A stretch of 64,000 bases of DNA, taken from the NCBI GenBank assembly GCA_037903355.1, contig JBAJFE010000062.1, forward strand, positions 1,798,001 to 1,862,000. The letters are read 5' to 3'. The translations under genes were made by a program, and so were the position numbers. Shown one piece after another: positions 43,785 through 57,212 of the stretch (positions are counted from its first letter, which is position 1; each line of letters begins with the position of its first letter). Source of the stretch: Trichuris trichiura. Its lineage: Eukaryota; Nematoda; Enoplea; Trichinellida; Trichuridae. The notes beneath the pieces are model-generated. The model was not told the DNA's origin, searched no databases, and saw only the letters and a program-made list of their open reading frames with translations.

Positions 43785-46700
43785 TCAGAGTTTGACAGAA
43801 AGGCGCTCCAAGAACAAGGGAACCGAAAGAACGTAGAGACGTAGACCGTAAGCTTTGATTTTCAGGTTGCGATCCTCCGTCAGCAGAGCAACTTTTCGAA
43901 AATGCATATTGCCTTTAGAAAAAAAATTCAAAAATTAAACATGCGCCGAGCTTAAAAAGGTAGCGCAACCCGTACTTTCGCTGACGCCTTCTTTGATTGA
44001 CATCTGAACGCATATATCCGCAATCAGGTCGTCGTTCATGTTTTCCAACTGCAAAAAAAGGACTAGTACAAGACATAATGGTAGGACGATGGAACCTTGA
44101 TGTTTTCTTCGTTTTTTGAAAACATAAACGTGTCCAGCAATGTTCCCGAGCAGGTAACCGATTTGACGCTGTAGTCGGGATCGCGGGAAAACTGTTGCAA
44201 CAATTTTATCGCGCTTCTGGCTCGCGCTTGAGCCTCCGGCTTTTCGCTGCTTTTGTCTATGCCGACCAATTCGTTGTAGACTGTTCAATATAGACACAAG
44301 CAAGTAAGCAAAGCGTCAAGCGACTTCTTTTCGACTTACCAATCGTCGGTACAACGACCGTCAGCCTTCTTGCCTTTATCAAATGGAAAACCGCGTCGAG
44401 ATGGTCAATCAAACTGTTCGTGTCAACTACAGCGTAACGAATCAAGTCGACGATACGTTTTCCGAGAGACCGCTCTTCTTGAAGCATAACCTTGAAAGGC
44501 GAAACTAATAGCAAAACCAACGGATCATCGCTTCTTGACAAAGTTGAAAGCACAAACAAAAAAAAGCTCATCCACTTAGGTTCAAGTCAATTAACGTGCA
44601 CAACATATTGTTAAGCAAATACTTTTCTTTGATGACTTGCCGTTTTCAGTACATCCAACGACACGTGCTCCACAGGTCCCGCGTCGTCGCCATTGATCGT
44701 CGATTGCTCTTCCGAATCGCTTCCGATCAAATCGTCGCCATCCTAGCAGGGAAGGAAAAGAAATTTAAATATGCAAAAGAAATTATTCAAAAACTCTTTT
44801 ACATCGGAGGCTGCCGAACGCGGTTGCGCTCTATGCCTATTCAAACATTTCAAACACGAGAAACCTGCGAATTCATTTCGCCTTGTATCGTATGCAAAAA
44901 AAGCCGAATCTTTGCCGTCCAAGTAGTAGGCAAGATTAAGCAGACTTGCAAATCGAAGACGCTGCGTGGCGCCGTTCTAAGGAACAATAATTTTTAAAAA
45001 ATAACCATGGTCGAGTAAACAAACTGCCGCCAACCTCGTCGGTTTCGTTGCTGATGCTATACGTGGTCGGATAGGTTGGAAAAACTTTAAAAAAGGCGCA
45101 GCATTCCAAATCTTCCAATAGGATGACATTTTTTCCACCTGAAGAAAAAAATGTCAGCTGCACTTCGCCTTTTTTAAAAATTTAGCACAGCTAAAAACGA
45201 ACCGCTTCGCTTTGCTTGGTCGAGGGAGGAAAATTTCTTCACCGACTTTACCGTTTCGAGTCTGTTGCATAAATTAGCAAAAATCGACCACTTCATATCT
45301 TTGTCGCTGCAACGAGCGAGGATAAAGATAAGATTTTTAAATCATGAACGCCTACAAAGTGGCTTACCGCGGATCGTTGAACCAGTCCAACTGTGGAGCG
45401 CGGCAAACCAACTCGTACACTTCGGTGGTGGATATCCACTGGCAAAGTAGGTGAACCGCTGGAAGCACCTTCCTTACGAGTTCGCTGACGCTGCCGCGCA
45501 AAAAATCGTCAACATTTTCATGGAGAATTGAAATCAGCAAATAGAATATGCTCAAGACAAAGCGAACGCTAAGCTCGACCACGTCGCACCAAGCATCCGC
45601 TGAAAGAAAAGAAGAAATAGAACACAGCGCTTCAGCACAAGCTAAGGATGAACGTACGGCTGCCACTTTGAAGAGACCAATGAACACCAAACAAGCAAAT
45701 CATGATGTATCGAACAAGCTGCAAAGCAGTCAATGGATTGTCAGCTCGTTCGAACAATTCGGAAAGTAAAACAAGCGCCGGTCTAGCGTAAGTGGAGAAT
45801 CTTTCATTGCTTAAAAGGTGAGAAACGGTAGCAACGCGGAAAAAAGAAGCAAGAAATGCCTTACTGGACGCCAAGGTACAAAGCCAAATGCAAACGAAGC
45901 ATCGAACATATTGCGTTGCTGAAAACCTGAATTAATCGCCTGTTAAGTTCGCCTCCAAAAAAAAACGCATTGTCGTAAATGCCTGTTCGGTAGCGAGACC
46001 AGCCAACCACGACTTGAAATCTTCCACTTTGCAGTTCCAATTCTTGCGAGAAATTTCGCGAGCCATAAATCCCTTCTCTTCGTGGCAATTGGCCGTATAT
46101 TGATCCAAAAAACTGCTCTACAAAACAATACCGGAAATGCAATTAATACGGATTCGCTACAGGACATTTACAGAACACAAATGTACTGTTCGAATTATAA
46201 ACAACCCTCGCGTTGTACATTATTCGTTCTATGACGCAGGTCTCGCATTATGTAATATATATATATATATATACATAACATAATGCAAGACCTGCATCAA
46301 AACACGAAATTTATTTCCCTCGCCTGCGTCTTACACAGATGGAATAAAGACAATTTTACAAAATATTGTAGGCTACATCCCTGACGTCACGTCAAAACCT
46401 AAAGGAAGATGCAGGATTACGTAAACAATTACTTGTACTGGATTGTACGCTTCAATGTAAATTAGTCGGCTATTTCGGCTTAAAAAATTAGCATAAGACT
46501 TGCTTTAACATTTTAGAAAAGCTGTGAACCGCCCACCCAATTAATTCGCGCGGTCGGTGAAATATGCAAATGAGACGTGACACTTTTTCCGATTAGATAA
46601 CGCCTGCAAAGTTTGAGCCATTGCAAATAAAGTTGCCCGCCAGTTAGTAATACGACTATACGCCAACATGACGATAACACTGAACTTTTAAATTTCATCC

Positions 46701-49700
46701 TTGAAAAGCGAACAAACAGCAAAAAAACCAAATACCTCCTTTTCGACATTCTTGTAGATCAAGTTGAGCATGTCGGACGCCGATCCGACTGGGCGCTTTA
46801 CGGCAAGCGCTCGAATCAAGTAATAAGCGACTTCCAGTCTCAAATTCTGCAAAAAGGCAAAACGTGTAAACGCGACGCGTTCGATAGACAGTTGGATGCT
46901 GTCGGATAGTCTTCATTCAAATTCTCAAACTTTGAAAAGATATTTCGTTATTTAAGTTAGTTCTTTTTAAAGCAAGCCTAATTTCTCTTTTTTAGCGTCA
47001 CCAGCGGAGCGATAATGCTTGAAAGTTGAAGCGTACAATAAATGCTCCCGTTTTTCGCCTACAGGATAGAATCAAAGCTTTCTTTTTTTAAATTTTAGAC
47101 TTCGCGCAAACACAATCGCGTATGCAAATTTAAAAAATTAACATATAACAAACTTTTTCGTTGGCTAGCAAAGCCAGCTGGTTATACGGCCGACCATTGT
47201 GAGGTACCAGGTGAACAGCCTGCGCGGAAAATCTGCAAACAAAAATTTACATAGCAAACGCGGTGCATTTTTTTGCATAAGAACGCACCTTGACGACTCT
47301 ACATAGCCGCTTGGTATTCCGGCGTCGCCCTTATAGCGTGCCAGGTCAGCCAGCGCTATTACGAAGCGTTGACAAGAGGCGAATGCCTGCTTGGAATCCG
47401 CCGACTTTGGTAACCTGTACGGTTGCACAGGCCGTTCCAAATTGCCAACCAGATATTCAGTGTAGTCAGGCAAGTCAAGGTCGAATTCGCGCTTGTACCA
47501 TTGAATCAAGTTGGCGTACAAACCGCTCGCCTACGAAAGGCATTAGTGAAACAACACCAAAAAAAACAATACCAACAACAAAACAATACTTTTTCTATAA
47601 CTTGCACGTAACCTCTTCGAACAACGTCGTCTTCCAACTCGGAGGCCGCTTTGTCACGCATGGTTTCAACAATTGCGTGAAACGTGTCCTTCCACAGCCT
47701 TTTTTCAAGAGCAGCCCTTAGCTGCCATTCCAGACGTTGATGCAACAATTTTTCGTAAATGGAAACTACGGTTTGCCTACAAGGCATAGCGTTATGCCGA
47801 CATGTTAAACGTTGCCTGATTGTACGTACAAGTTACGCTTGAACTCGCCGCGGTCTTCAGGGCCGCTTTCCTTTTGGTGAAGAAGAAAATGTTGAATCTT
47901 GTTAACCAGAGAGTCAATTATGGCCAAGTCGGAACCCACCTCGTTTCTACGCAACAAAACAATAAAGCGGATGCCATTCGCGACGGGGGGCGCGCTTTCA
48001 ACCTACTTTACTTTTTTTAAAAATACCGCGCGTGGTCCCGCATCATCACGCCTGTCGAATGATAAAGTATCGTCATCGTTCATCGACAATAGATCGGACT
48101 CTCCGCCGGCAATTTGATAGGACAAAGTTGCGTCAGTGTCCGAAGAGAGAGAACTGCGGTTTTCGCGACTACTTTCCAGTTCGCAGGATATTGGAATGGG
48201 TAGGCAAAGTATACCGTTTCCGAAAAATTTTCCGCGACGACCATGAGCAAATAATTGCGGCTCAACGAGCTCTTTCGTACTTTGCTCGTTCGAACAGCTG
48301 TCATCAATTTTTGCCATGGTCGACCTTGCGAAACGAAAAATTTCAACAGTTGTCTCGTCATCGCTTTCTTCGCCGTCCACAAAAACACCATCCATTCGAG
48401 CTACGCTTACGCCTTCAGTAGCTGGCGAACCAACCGATACAGCAGCATTTTGCTCATCTTCCTCAGTCATTGATTCGTTACGTTGCTCACTCTCCAAAGA
48501 CTCGCTATCGCATTCCTGAAACGAAACGAAAATTAATGCTGCCATGTTCAACGCACAACAGAAAACAAAGAAAGAAGTGAAGCTCACTTCCTCCTCCGAT
48601 TCGGCGTCGCATTCCGATGAGTAGTCAACTTCCCTCTTTTCTGACAAGTTCGATTTGACAATGATGCTCCTTGGAATGTCTTCTTCGTCCGAAAAAGCAT
48701 TCTCTTCCTTGCATGGAGATTTTCGATCAAAAGGAGTGTCAATCAAGCATCTTCGCAACGTGGAGACATTCCAGTTTGACAAACGACCATGCACGTCGGC
48801 TACAGTACGAGCCGACTGCCTTGAAACAAAGCGGGACGACTCGGCACCGTAACGTCGTCTGGGAAATGATCGTCTGTTGTTTCGAAAATGATCACCGTGA
48901 CTTTCGAAATCTTTGCGCGGAGTGGAAATGTCCGCTGCTGCTGACCCTTTGGCTACCCATGAACCATTGGACGTAACTCGTAAGCCACCTCGGGCAAAGT
49001 ATCCACGCTGCCTTTGGAATCGACCGTAACTGTAGCTCTGACTAACGTCGCATGTTCGATCAGCCAATGGCTGAAAGATAGAAAAAAAATTCAATCTTTC
49101 ATGCACAGTCGGCTTATAAATTTGCATAAAACTTTAGAAGAAGGAAAAATGGCAAAAGATTGGGATAAGCAAAAGAAGAGGAATATACAAAGAGTGGAAG
49201 ACCAAAATCGACATACTGTACACGAGAGCTCATCCTCGCTGGAAAGCATTAGCTACGAAAAACCTTCGTGACGTTGCTAAATAGGCGTTCTACGTAAATG
49301 TTAACGCCCACAAATGGTTGTAGGCAGATATTTGAATTTGATTCATTCAAGAAAGCCTTAGCAGCAACGACCTTGCCAACAGTGAAGTCATTTACGAGCC
49401 GCGACCGTATGGAATGTTGAAAAAACACCGAAACAGCTCATCCGCTAACTTGAAGAACACGCGTCTAGCTGCTTCCACCGGGAAATACTGCAAACACGCA
49501 AGCCGGCTAATCATAATATCACTGTTTATCTTTAAGACAGGTGCGAAAGTTTAAAATAAACAAGCGAAATTCAGAAAAGACCAAAAAGCAACAACAATGA
49601 CGTATTGATTGACAAATCGCGTTAAACAATGCTTTGACGAGTCGGGAAAAAGCTTCCTTGTTGCTACGGGGAAGAAAATTGAAAAAAAGAAGTAAGTTTC

Positions 49701-50627
49701 GCCTTATCACTTCAATATCATCAAAAGAAATTAGCGCTATTGCTTTAAGTGGAGATTTTTTGGACACTCCATCTATCGGTCGACAAAAAAGTGGAACATT
49801 CAACCTGATTGGCAAACAAGAACGCGCATTATCAGTTTAACGAATAAAGATGTGAAGTTGACGAAACAATATATCGAATGGAATCACCCTATTGATTTCT
49901 TCGAAATGTCACCTTTACATGTTTAAGATGTACAAAAATTAAGTTGCGTAGTGCCAACAACTGCTGTTACGAAACTACGTATTTTATCTGAAAATGTGGC
50001 AGCCAATGCACGCTGTACAACCTACGCAGCAGACGATGGGTTGCAACAAAAAACAACCTGTTTAAAACGGCAAGGAATGCAGTACGAATGAAAGTAACTG
50101 TAACGCATGGCTGACAAGCTTCAGTTGGGTTTCCGACAACGAAGATAGTTACTGGAAGAAATTTTAATGAAAATTCGCTACTTTGCTATGAGTGGTTAAC
50201 TACTGATGGTCAACAATCTGAAATAAAGGAGAAGAAAGAAGGTGACAACGATCTGACTAGTTTCTGCTCTACTTTCCGAATGGACAATAATGCTAAAATC
50301 AAAGAAAAGTAGGATCATTACCTGTCTGGATTTGTTTCCCTGCCAAAGCGAGTCCTTCGCTGCTACGGAAGCTCGAGACTTGCCCCGATTTGACCAAGAA
50401 TCTCTAGCCGTAGGAGGAGAGCTTGATTCAAGTGAACGTACTATCTCGTCATTTGGAGTCACTATTTGGTTTCTCCGCTGCGGCGGCCTGTACAACTCTC
50501 GCGGTGGTCGCTTGGGGCGAACACCGACGTCATTTTCTAACGTAGACGTCTTTTCGAAGCCAAAGATTCCGTCAGCACCGAATTCCGATTTCGTTAATAC
50601 AACGTTGTCCAACATCGATTCTCCCAT
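43785..50627 (-). CDS. SMG6: SMG6/EST1A nonsense-mediated decay endonuclease
   Basis: A long multi-exon gene. Likely exons include 50627-50322, 49070-48588, 48516-48012, 47946-47837, 47776-47613, 47531-47289, 47232-47154, 46846-46736, then several between 46117 and 44640, and PIN exons between about 44495 and 43785. SMG6 cleaves mRNAs with premature stops. The N-terminal exon has KRPPRELYRPPQRR, resembling an exon-junction-complex binding motif. The disordered acidic region follows, then the 14-3-3-like/TPR domain (VIALADLARYKGD; VPHNGRPYNQLALLA; LEVAYYLIRALAVKRP). The PIN domain keeps all three catalytic acidic sites: VVDTNSLIDHL, NMNDDLIAD and ALLTEDRNLKIKA. A long N-terminus plus an active PIN distinguish SMG6 from SMG5 and SMG7. 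Internal exon borders are approximate. Confidence 0.88.
46232..46299. repeat. 68-bp palindrome with a TA-repeat centre in a SMG6 intron
   Basis: Arms TGACGCAGGTCTCGCATTAT (46232 on) and its inverse ending GCAAGACCTGCATCA (46299) enclose a (TA)n core. Near-perfect arms suggest a small foldback MITE. No clear target duplication was identified. Confidence 0.55.
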
Positions 50628-51257
50628 TGAATACCACGCTGGTTATTTCGAACAAAACGCGCTTACTTACTCCAAAAGGTGAAAACTCTTTCGAAAGTTT
50701 AAAATGGACACTACCAATTACAGCTACCCAGTCCAAATACAGCAACACAAAGTCGGGCCGAACATGACAGTATAGTGATTAGCAGGTACTAACAAAATAA
50801 GCATCTAGTCGAAAACCTTGTTAGCGCTTGACTTAAATTACCGCCGGTTGCCCACGTGCGATTCGAGCGAAATTAAAAGTAGAAGGCGCGCTTTGCGACG
50901 AAATTTTCCGCAACTTTCTAGCGGCTGTCCCGTTGAAAAGCAGCAAAACAATTTACGCAAAAATATTCAGCAGAATTAAAACCCCAACGCTGCTTGCATG
51001 TTTTTAACATAATTGCATTTGATCAAAGCTTATTCCAGCCGTTTGAACTATGGGCAGATATTATTTTATGGCCAGATTTTATCAATTGCAAAACCAGTTG
51101 AGCGAAAGTCATTGCCTTTATAAATAAACGAAAAAAAGTTATAACTGCTCAGTGATATGTTAAAACTGCGCGTTGAAAATGAAGATTGCGAAGTAATTTG
51201 TACCTGACAATCAGAATGACTGTAGTAGTACGCACCGGTTACCGGCTTTTGGATGTA

Positions 51258-52093
51258 ATGGCGAACGTCGTTCGTGTTAGACGGATACCTTTCGGTTTTT
51301 TTGAAAATGAAATGTTTGAATACTTCAGCCAATTCGGAAAAGTCACCCGACTAAAGCTGATACGCAGCGAAAAGGTAAACTTGTTTCTTTTTGTGACCTT
51401 ACGCTACCAACCTGCAAAGGGTTTAATCTTACCTTGCGCGGGCTTATCATCTGTCGTCGTTTAGACTGGCAGAAGCAGGGGAACCGCTTTCGTGGAATTC
51501 CAATCCTCCAAAGTTGCCGAAATAGTCGCTTCGACGATGAACAATTACCTCTTACTCGACAGTGTCTTGAAATGTAAGTTTTCTGAAGACGGCGTGTCTT
51601 GTAACGGGCTTCTGTAGTTTCATAGTTGATCTTCGGTTCACGACTTTGGCTCGTTTGGTGTGTCTGTAAGCAAACTACAAAATACTCTACCATCGAATGG
51701 ATAGTATCGAACGAAAGTTTACTTGCACACACGCCAAACAGGCCAAAGCTGTGAACCGAAGACCCACAGTGTAAGTTTTTTGTCAAATCTAACCCTTGTA
51801 ATTTCGTTAACTTTTTCTTTTCTTCCTCAGGCGAGGTTCTACCGCCCGAAAAAATTCGTCATTCCCTGTTTAAAGACTGGAGACTTGCCGTTAAAGGCCA
51901 CCAAAGAAACAAAGCGTACGTAAAGAAGGCGAACAAGCAAAAGCAGGCAGCTACAATAGTTGCAATGTGTCGGCGGTTAAATTCTCAACTGTTGAAAGCG
52001 AATGGTCGTCTGCGAAAAGCGGGAATAGACTACCAGTTTCAAATTCCCGATGTCAATTGGTCGGAGATAAATTCAATTCCCGAAAATGAGTAA
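51258..52093 (+). CDS. NIFK: NIFK, nucleolar RNA-binding protein (MKI67 FHA-interacting)
   Basis: Three exons: 51258-51374, 51465-51573 and 51831-52093, in phase, about 162 residues (human 293, whose tail is longer). A single [23 protein letters not shown] with [12 protein letters not shown] (RNP2 side) and [12 protein letters not shown] (RNP1). Then [13 protein letters not shown] and the family-specific [14 protein letters not shown], and near the end [15 protein letters not shown] and yeast Nop15 act in 60S assembly. The ATG at 51258 gives a very short N-terminus. It is divergent from SMG6 with about 630 bp between starts, so a shared promoter region is possible. Intron 2 carries a Penelope-derived insertion next to the donor site. 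Confidence 0.9.
51583..51769. mobile_element. Penelope-derived hairpin fragment in NIFK intron 2
   Basis: 51590-51705 resembles the reverse complement of PLE1's right end including its one-sided extension (GTTTCATAG followed by TGATCT, then TCTGTAAGCAAACT and CTACCATCGAATGGAT). The segment 51715-51765 folds back on its start (CTTCGGTTCAC against GTGAACCGAAG). It is flanked by TGTAAGTTTT at 51573-51582 and 51770-51779, a probable target duplication that contains the 5' splice site. Confidence 0.7.
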
Positions 52094-53712
52094 AGCTTGC
52101 TTGTACAATAAACGATTTCCCTAATGACTACCTGAGTCAAACCAAAGGTCCATATTCTGTATTCTTCCTGGATTTCACAGTATTTCAGTTCTGTGTAAAA
52201 ACTGAGAAGTACGCATTAAGTGAAATTGCTATGCACAAGTGAAAATAACACCCTTTTTGAAATGACAACAACGTGAAATTGATTATCATGCTGCTTTCAA
52301 ATACTGGAAAGAAAGGACAGCCACTAAAGCGCGTACTAAACATTTAGACTTAATAATTTATAAACAAAAAGTAAACAGTTTGTTAATTATCAGCCCTAGT
52401 ACGGTCAGCGGACCCTAAGGATTACCAGGTGAAATGAGCATACTGTAGCTTTTAAAAGTTCAAAATGTTTTCTCATGATAATTTTAGCAGGAAATTGAAC
52501 AGGTGCAGCGCAGGCTCATAGATTAATTGGATGAAATGTTTACAAAGTGAACATGAAAACGCAGAAAGCTTTCTGTTCAGAAAACTTTTTGTAATCTTGT
52601 GGTCGCGGCTTGAATCAAGATTTAGGTTTTGGAAAAAATATTGCATCCACGTTTCAAGTCTTATATGTCGCACTATTGCGCACACTTGTATTTAACTAAA
52701 ATTACCACTCGCGATTTAAATTGTACTGTAATGTGCGCAGGTTCAGACAACGCGAAATAAGCTAACTTCTGCGAACGAAAGAAACTAGGTAAGACAATCT
52801 CTTAAATATGCATGGATAGCTTCGTACAGGGCCAAAATTTTCCATCATAGAAAGTCTTCTATTTTTGTTATTGTTATGAAGAAAAACTTTTGTATAATTT
52901 TCATAATAATCTTCGGTTGCAGCTTATCTACTTTTTCTAACAATTTGCTCATGCGTTTGCTGGTAGCTGAACTTTAATTACACACAAGAACTGGGAAGAC
53001 CTAACTAATGACCTGATTATAAGACATCCACTATTCCTAGAGGAACAATGTTACTGTAAGGAAGGGGAGATGCAGGTTGCATGAAAAATGTGTTAATTAA
53101 ATAAGGCATTGTAATCTAACTGTCTGGCAAGGCGAAATCAGCAACGTATTTTTCCTTAGCACAGCAGATATCCGCTACTATTCTCTATTCGACTTTCGCA
53201 TTGAAGCACTGAAAGGTTCAGCTGAAAAGCATGTTTTCCTTCGGGATTCAACTTTACCAGTGATAGACAGTGGTTACATCTTTTTGGCGGCTTGCTGTGT
53301 TGAAGCTAATTTGACCGGAAAGAGAACTTACAAAAATTTATTCAACCGCAAAGCAATGGGTGCGCTAGACAAGACCTTCGCCATCGTACTAATCGGGTAT
53401 CCGCGCCCACACCGTTATGAAAGCTACCACCGTAGTCTTTCAACGTATACATCGCTTTTGAGAGCTTCGTCGGTGAGACGTTCGCTTGCTGGCCGACCGA
53501 CTGGTTTTCCAGCATAACTGATAGCTCATCTGACGCAGAAAGCTGCATTAACAAGAATAAACACACAACGCCAGAATTTTATTGATTTATGAGAAAAACA
53601 GTTTACATTAAAATAGCAAAATTTTAATCATCCAATATAATAATAATAATAGGCTTCTACCATTCTGGGTTAGAGCGTGTCTTGTTCAAGTCTACGCATA
53701 AATATGCAAAAT
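52094..53712. other. Intergenic region with a weak Penelope fragment
   Basis: Around 52905-53035 the words CAATTTGCTCATGCG, GGTAGCTGAACTTTAATTAC and TAAGACATCCACT resemble the PLE1 right terminal repeat and its extension. Similarity is low. Otherwise nothing is recognised. A (TAA)n-like microsatellite lies at 53636-53652. Confidence 0.4.
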
Positions 53713-55360
53713 ATGTCTGGCCCTGGTGAACGTCCCAGTCGATGATGGGACGTTCTTGACGCCTCGCACGCTCAGTAGCAACTCGGCCTGAACTCCATGA
53801 TTACTTAAAAGGCAGAAGCCAGTTTCTTCTGCATTCATATCGTCATTCTTTCTTAGATCTAATCAAGGCGATGCCAGTGCTATGTCGTTCCTCGAGAACG
53901 TTCTCCCTCAGTCCGGCCGCGCTTCATCGTGGTCGTTGCAACGTTGGAAGTGATACCAATAGAAGGATGGTCATGCCCATACTTGCAAATGAAGTATCCG
54001 GTAATTCCCCGGAAGCGCTGAGGTGACCATCATTGTTTATCCTAAAAGATAAATTCTGTTAGAAAATCGATGATGACGGGCACACGTGATTTGTGGTAGC
54101 AGTTCCATGTAAGTACTCTTTATCGTAGCATTATTTTATCCTACAGTCTAACCGTCGTACTAGCACTTCTTCCCGTAAACTCTGCAATGAAAGAAAAAGC
54201 AATTGTATGCAAGAAAATAAATGCTAGCTGCTGTGCAGGAAAAGCTTGACTTTCATGACGCCTACGCAGTAGAGCTTCTCTGGGTCAACTTTGTGAAAAA
54301 GACGACAATAAGACTAGAAGTCCCACTTCAATTAGCAAGCTGTAAGACAAACATTAACCCAAGGACACAACTAGGCCTGATTTAGATTCGGATTCGAAGG
54401 AACGGTTCACCTTTGATGCAACAAAAGGTAGTAAAACGCTGTTAGTAAATGGTCGAACCGTGAACTGCTGTAAATATAGCTTTCGAACAAAACTAACTCA
54501 ATTGTCCCAAAGGAACAAAGCGCTTCGCCTAAAGAGGTGATGGAAATTAAAGCTCGCATTTAGGGGCTAAGCGCGCAGTTGTAACTGGAATGTCGGTCTT
54601 GTTCAGGAAACTCTTTAGAAAACTTCTCGTTAACTCCATCGACATTTCTCAGTGCCTGCGACTTTTTCTACCGCTAATAAAGCGGTTTGAACTATTAACA
54701 TGTGCTATTAAAAAAGTCGAAGCTAATGCTAGTTTCCTAGGAATGCGGCGCCTACGGAGCTTACTACATTGCCCGTCAACAATTTCTAAAGAGCGGTGAT
54801 GCTGCTGCGGGCGCGATCGAAGATGAAAGGAATTTAAGCAAGTACATCCGTACGCTATGGTTGATTTGCAACGCCTGCTGCTACTTGCTGGCTTAAGCAA
54901 AGAAAGTAATGAACTTACCGGCCGGACGTGAGGGACTTTCGCGCAAACTTCTGTCTAGTACGATCGGTTCTTTATACTACCCGTACACAGGCAATACACA
55001 AACGAACCGATCACACATAAACAGAAGAGCGAACAAGTCAGTTACAAAAAAGACAATTATTCTTATACAGTATAACAATGCGCAGGTAAGTTAAGCGTTC
55101 ACTTGCACAAATGAACTTAATTGTTTTTATGGGTTTGTCTAACGCATACATTTCACTCCTTTGCATAATCAAATTTAGGATCGCCTTATGCGGCTTCTTA
55201 TGTGATCGACAAAGTGTATGAAATTAGATGACTGTGATGTCTCGTCATTATCCCTTCCCGTCACTATAACTCACCTGATAGCTTACGTAACTGCCTTCTG
55301 AAGTGTATTCACCTGAAGGCATCCTATACCATAGCTGTTCGGTCTTCGAATAACGACAGA
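53713..55360. repeat. Large dispersed repeat, copy A (~1.6 kb)
   Basis: Similar in the same order and orientation to 59940-62350: shared blocks include CAATGAAG(A/G)A(G/A)AAAGC, GAAGCTAATGCTAG, CTTACCGGCC(G/A)G, GGCAATACACA and ATGCGCAGGTAAG. It lacks a recognisable protein. Near its start is a perfect 10-bp hairpin (GAACGTCCCA at 53728-53737 and its inverse at 53746-53755). Class unknown. Confidence 0.65.
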
Positions 55361-55748
55361 ATGTAGATTGACTATGCGCCCCAACGGTTAATTGTTGTTT
55401 GAAGTTTTTGGCCTATAAACACTGCAGTCTCATCCAGAGCACTCATGTTGGACATTTAGCATTTGGAAAAATTGATCTTCTCAACAAAGGATTTCAATGC
55501 AAATGCGCGTTTATTGATTTCGGTATCTTTGAGCTTGTTATGATTCGATTCATTAGAGCTCGCCGCTTGTCCTGATTCATTACAGCAATATTCTCGCTTT
55601 GCTGACTGAGTTCATAGTACGTTTCGCTTAAAAGTAAAAAAAAATGTATTTAGAAATTAATTCACGTTCCAATATATTTTGAGATTGCTGTATGTCATTA
55701 TTTTCTTTATCACACTATTTATTTCGCACTAATTGATTTTAGTAGCTA

Positions 55749-56413
55749 CAGTAAAACTTCCATAATCCGAATCCCTCTCTATACCGAACTTGTGGAAGAG
55801 AACAATAGAACGGCTGTATACATTAAAGATAATTAGGCTACCTGTGCGAAGCGGGCAGTCACTTGGCGGCAACGGTTATAAGGGCAGTAAACAACCTGCC
55901 AACGGTCCTTTCGGTATACGTTAAGCTCGTACACGGCACTGCCGAACTAATCTCGACCAATAAGTTGATTGCAGCAAGGCACCTAGAGGCTTAAGTTTCC
56001 CCAAATAAAAAGAAGTGCGGATCAAAAACTCAGTATTTTTCGGTCGTAGAAAACTACGATCTGTTCTCATGTAGCACAATGACCGGCCACCAAAGCCGGC
56101 TGACAATTACGAACAAGGAAAAATAAGTTCATGGGAACTATTCTCATGTCGCTACGCGGTACTGCGCCCACAGCATTTGAGAAACTGGTTTCCGCTCGTC
56201 AGTCGTTTTCCTTGATCAGACGGACATCGCTGCCCTCGTTAAGCTATCCACTGCTTGCAGAGACCGACATCGCACTGTAGGCGCTAGGAACATGCGTTTC
56301 AAATTGCATTACCTGCTTTTCTGTGGCTTACTGTATGCCTCCTCCACAACTGAATTTTTTCGTAATCCGAACTACCCCCTGCCCAGACGCGTTCGGTTAG
56401 GGAGGTCTTACTG
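55749..56413. mobile_element. pogo/Tigger-like MITE, 665 bp
   Basis: TA-flanked with inverted ends CAGTAAAACTTCCATAATCC and, inverted, CAGTAAGACCTCCCTAACCG. The start CAGTA-AACCTCC resembles Tigger-type termini. No transposase. A further solo-like terminus, CAGTAGACCCTTGTTATCCG on the minus strand, lies near 56560-56571. Confidence 0.75.
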
Positions 56414-57212
56414 TATAAGGAGTTTCATGTCCGTTCGTAGTGCACATGAAAAATCCTGCAGGTTGATTACAAATGATTGTATATTTTGCACAGCGGACTT
56501 CACCATATGCGGAATTTGTTAACCGCGGGAAGTCTTGAAACCAACAACCGCGGATAACAAGGGTCTACTGTATTTACAATTTCAAAAAATCTCAGCACCG
56601 ACTTCTTCTTGAGCAACAAATATTTCACTGCTTTTCGCACATAAATAGGGCTGCCCGCTAAACCACTTGTACGCAGATCGTCTTTCTACGTTTAAGTTCA
56701 AAATTAAGCAAGGAAAACGCGTAATCAGAATACTGCTCAGTTGGATGGTCCAATTATTACCAAAAACAAGCGGATTCAAAAATTGCCGTCAGTTACAGTT
56801 TATTGTCAACATGATTCGCTTCGTCAAACTGAGGAGAAACCGAAAAAATAATTACAACATACAACATCGAGCATTTTTAAAATGTTCGAGCAATGTCAAA
56901 CGGACAGATGCCGCCGTAAATTCTTCACTCCGCACGGATGCGCTGTCTTTGAACGGAACTATAGCTGAAAGCAACTTGAGCCAATAATATCGTAAAGCCA
57001 GCACACCAAACGGTAACTGAACTACATGACCAATCCGTAGCGTGCAGTGTTTGGCGAAACCGCATTCCAAAACTGCATTAACCGACAAGGCACTGATTAA
57101 TTTGACCCGGTGGAACGTCGGAATTCCAAACATCCAATGGAGTCATAGTTACCTTCCACTAATCTTCGCCAAAACATGTCCCGTTAATGCTTATGTACAG
57201 ACATACAGAGTA

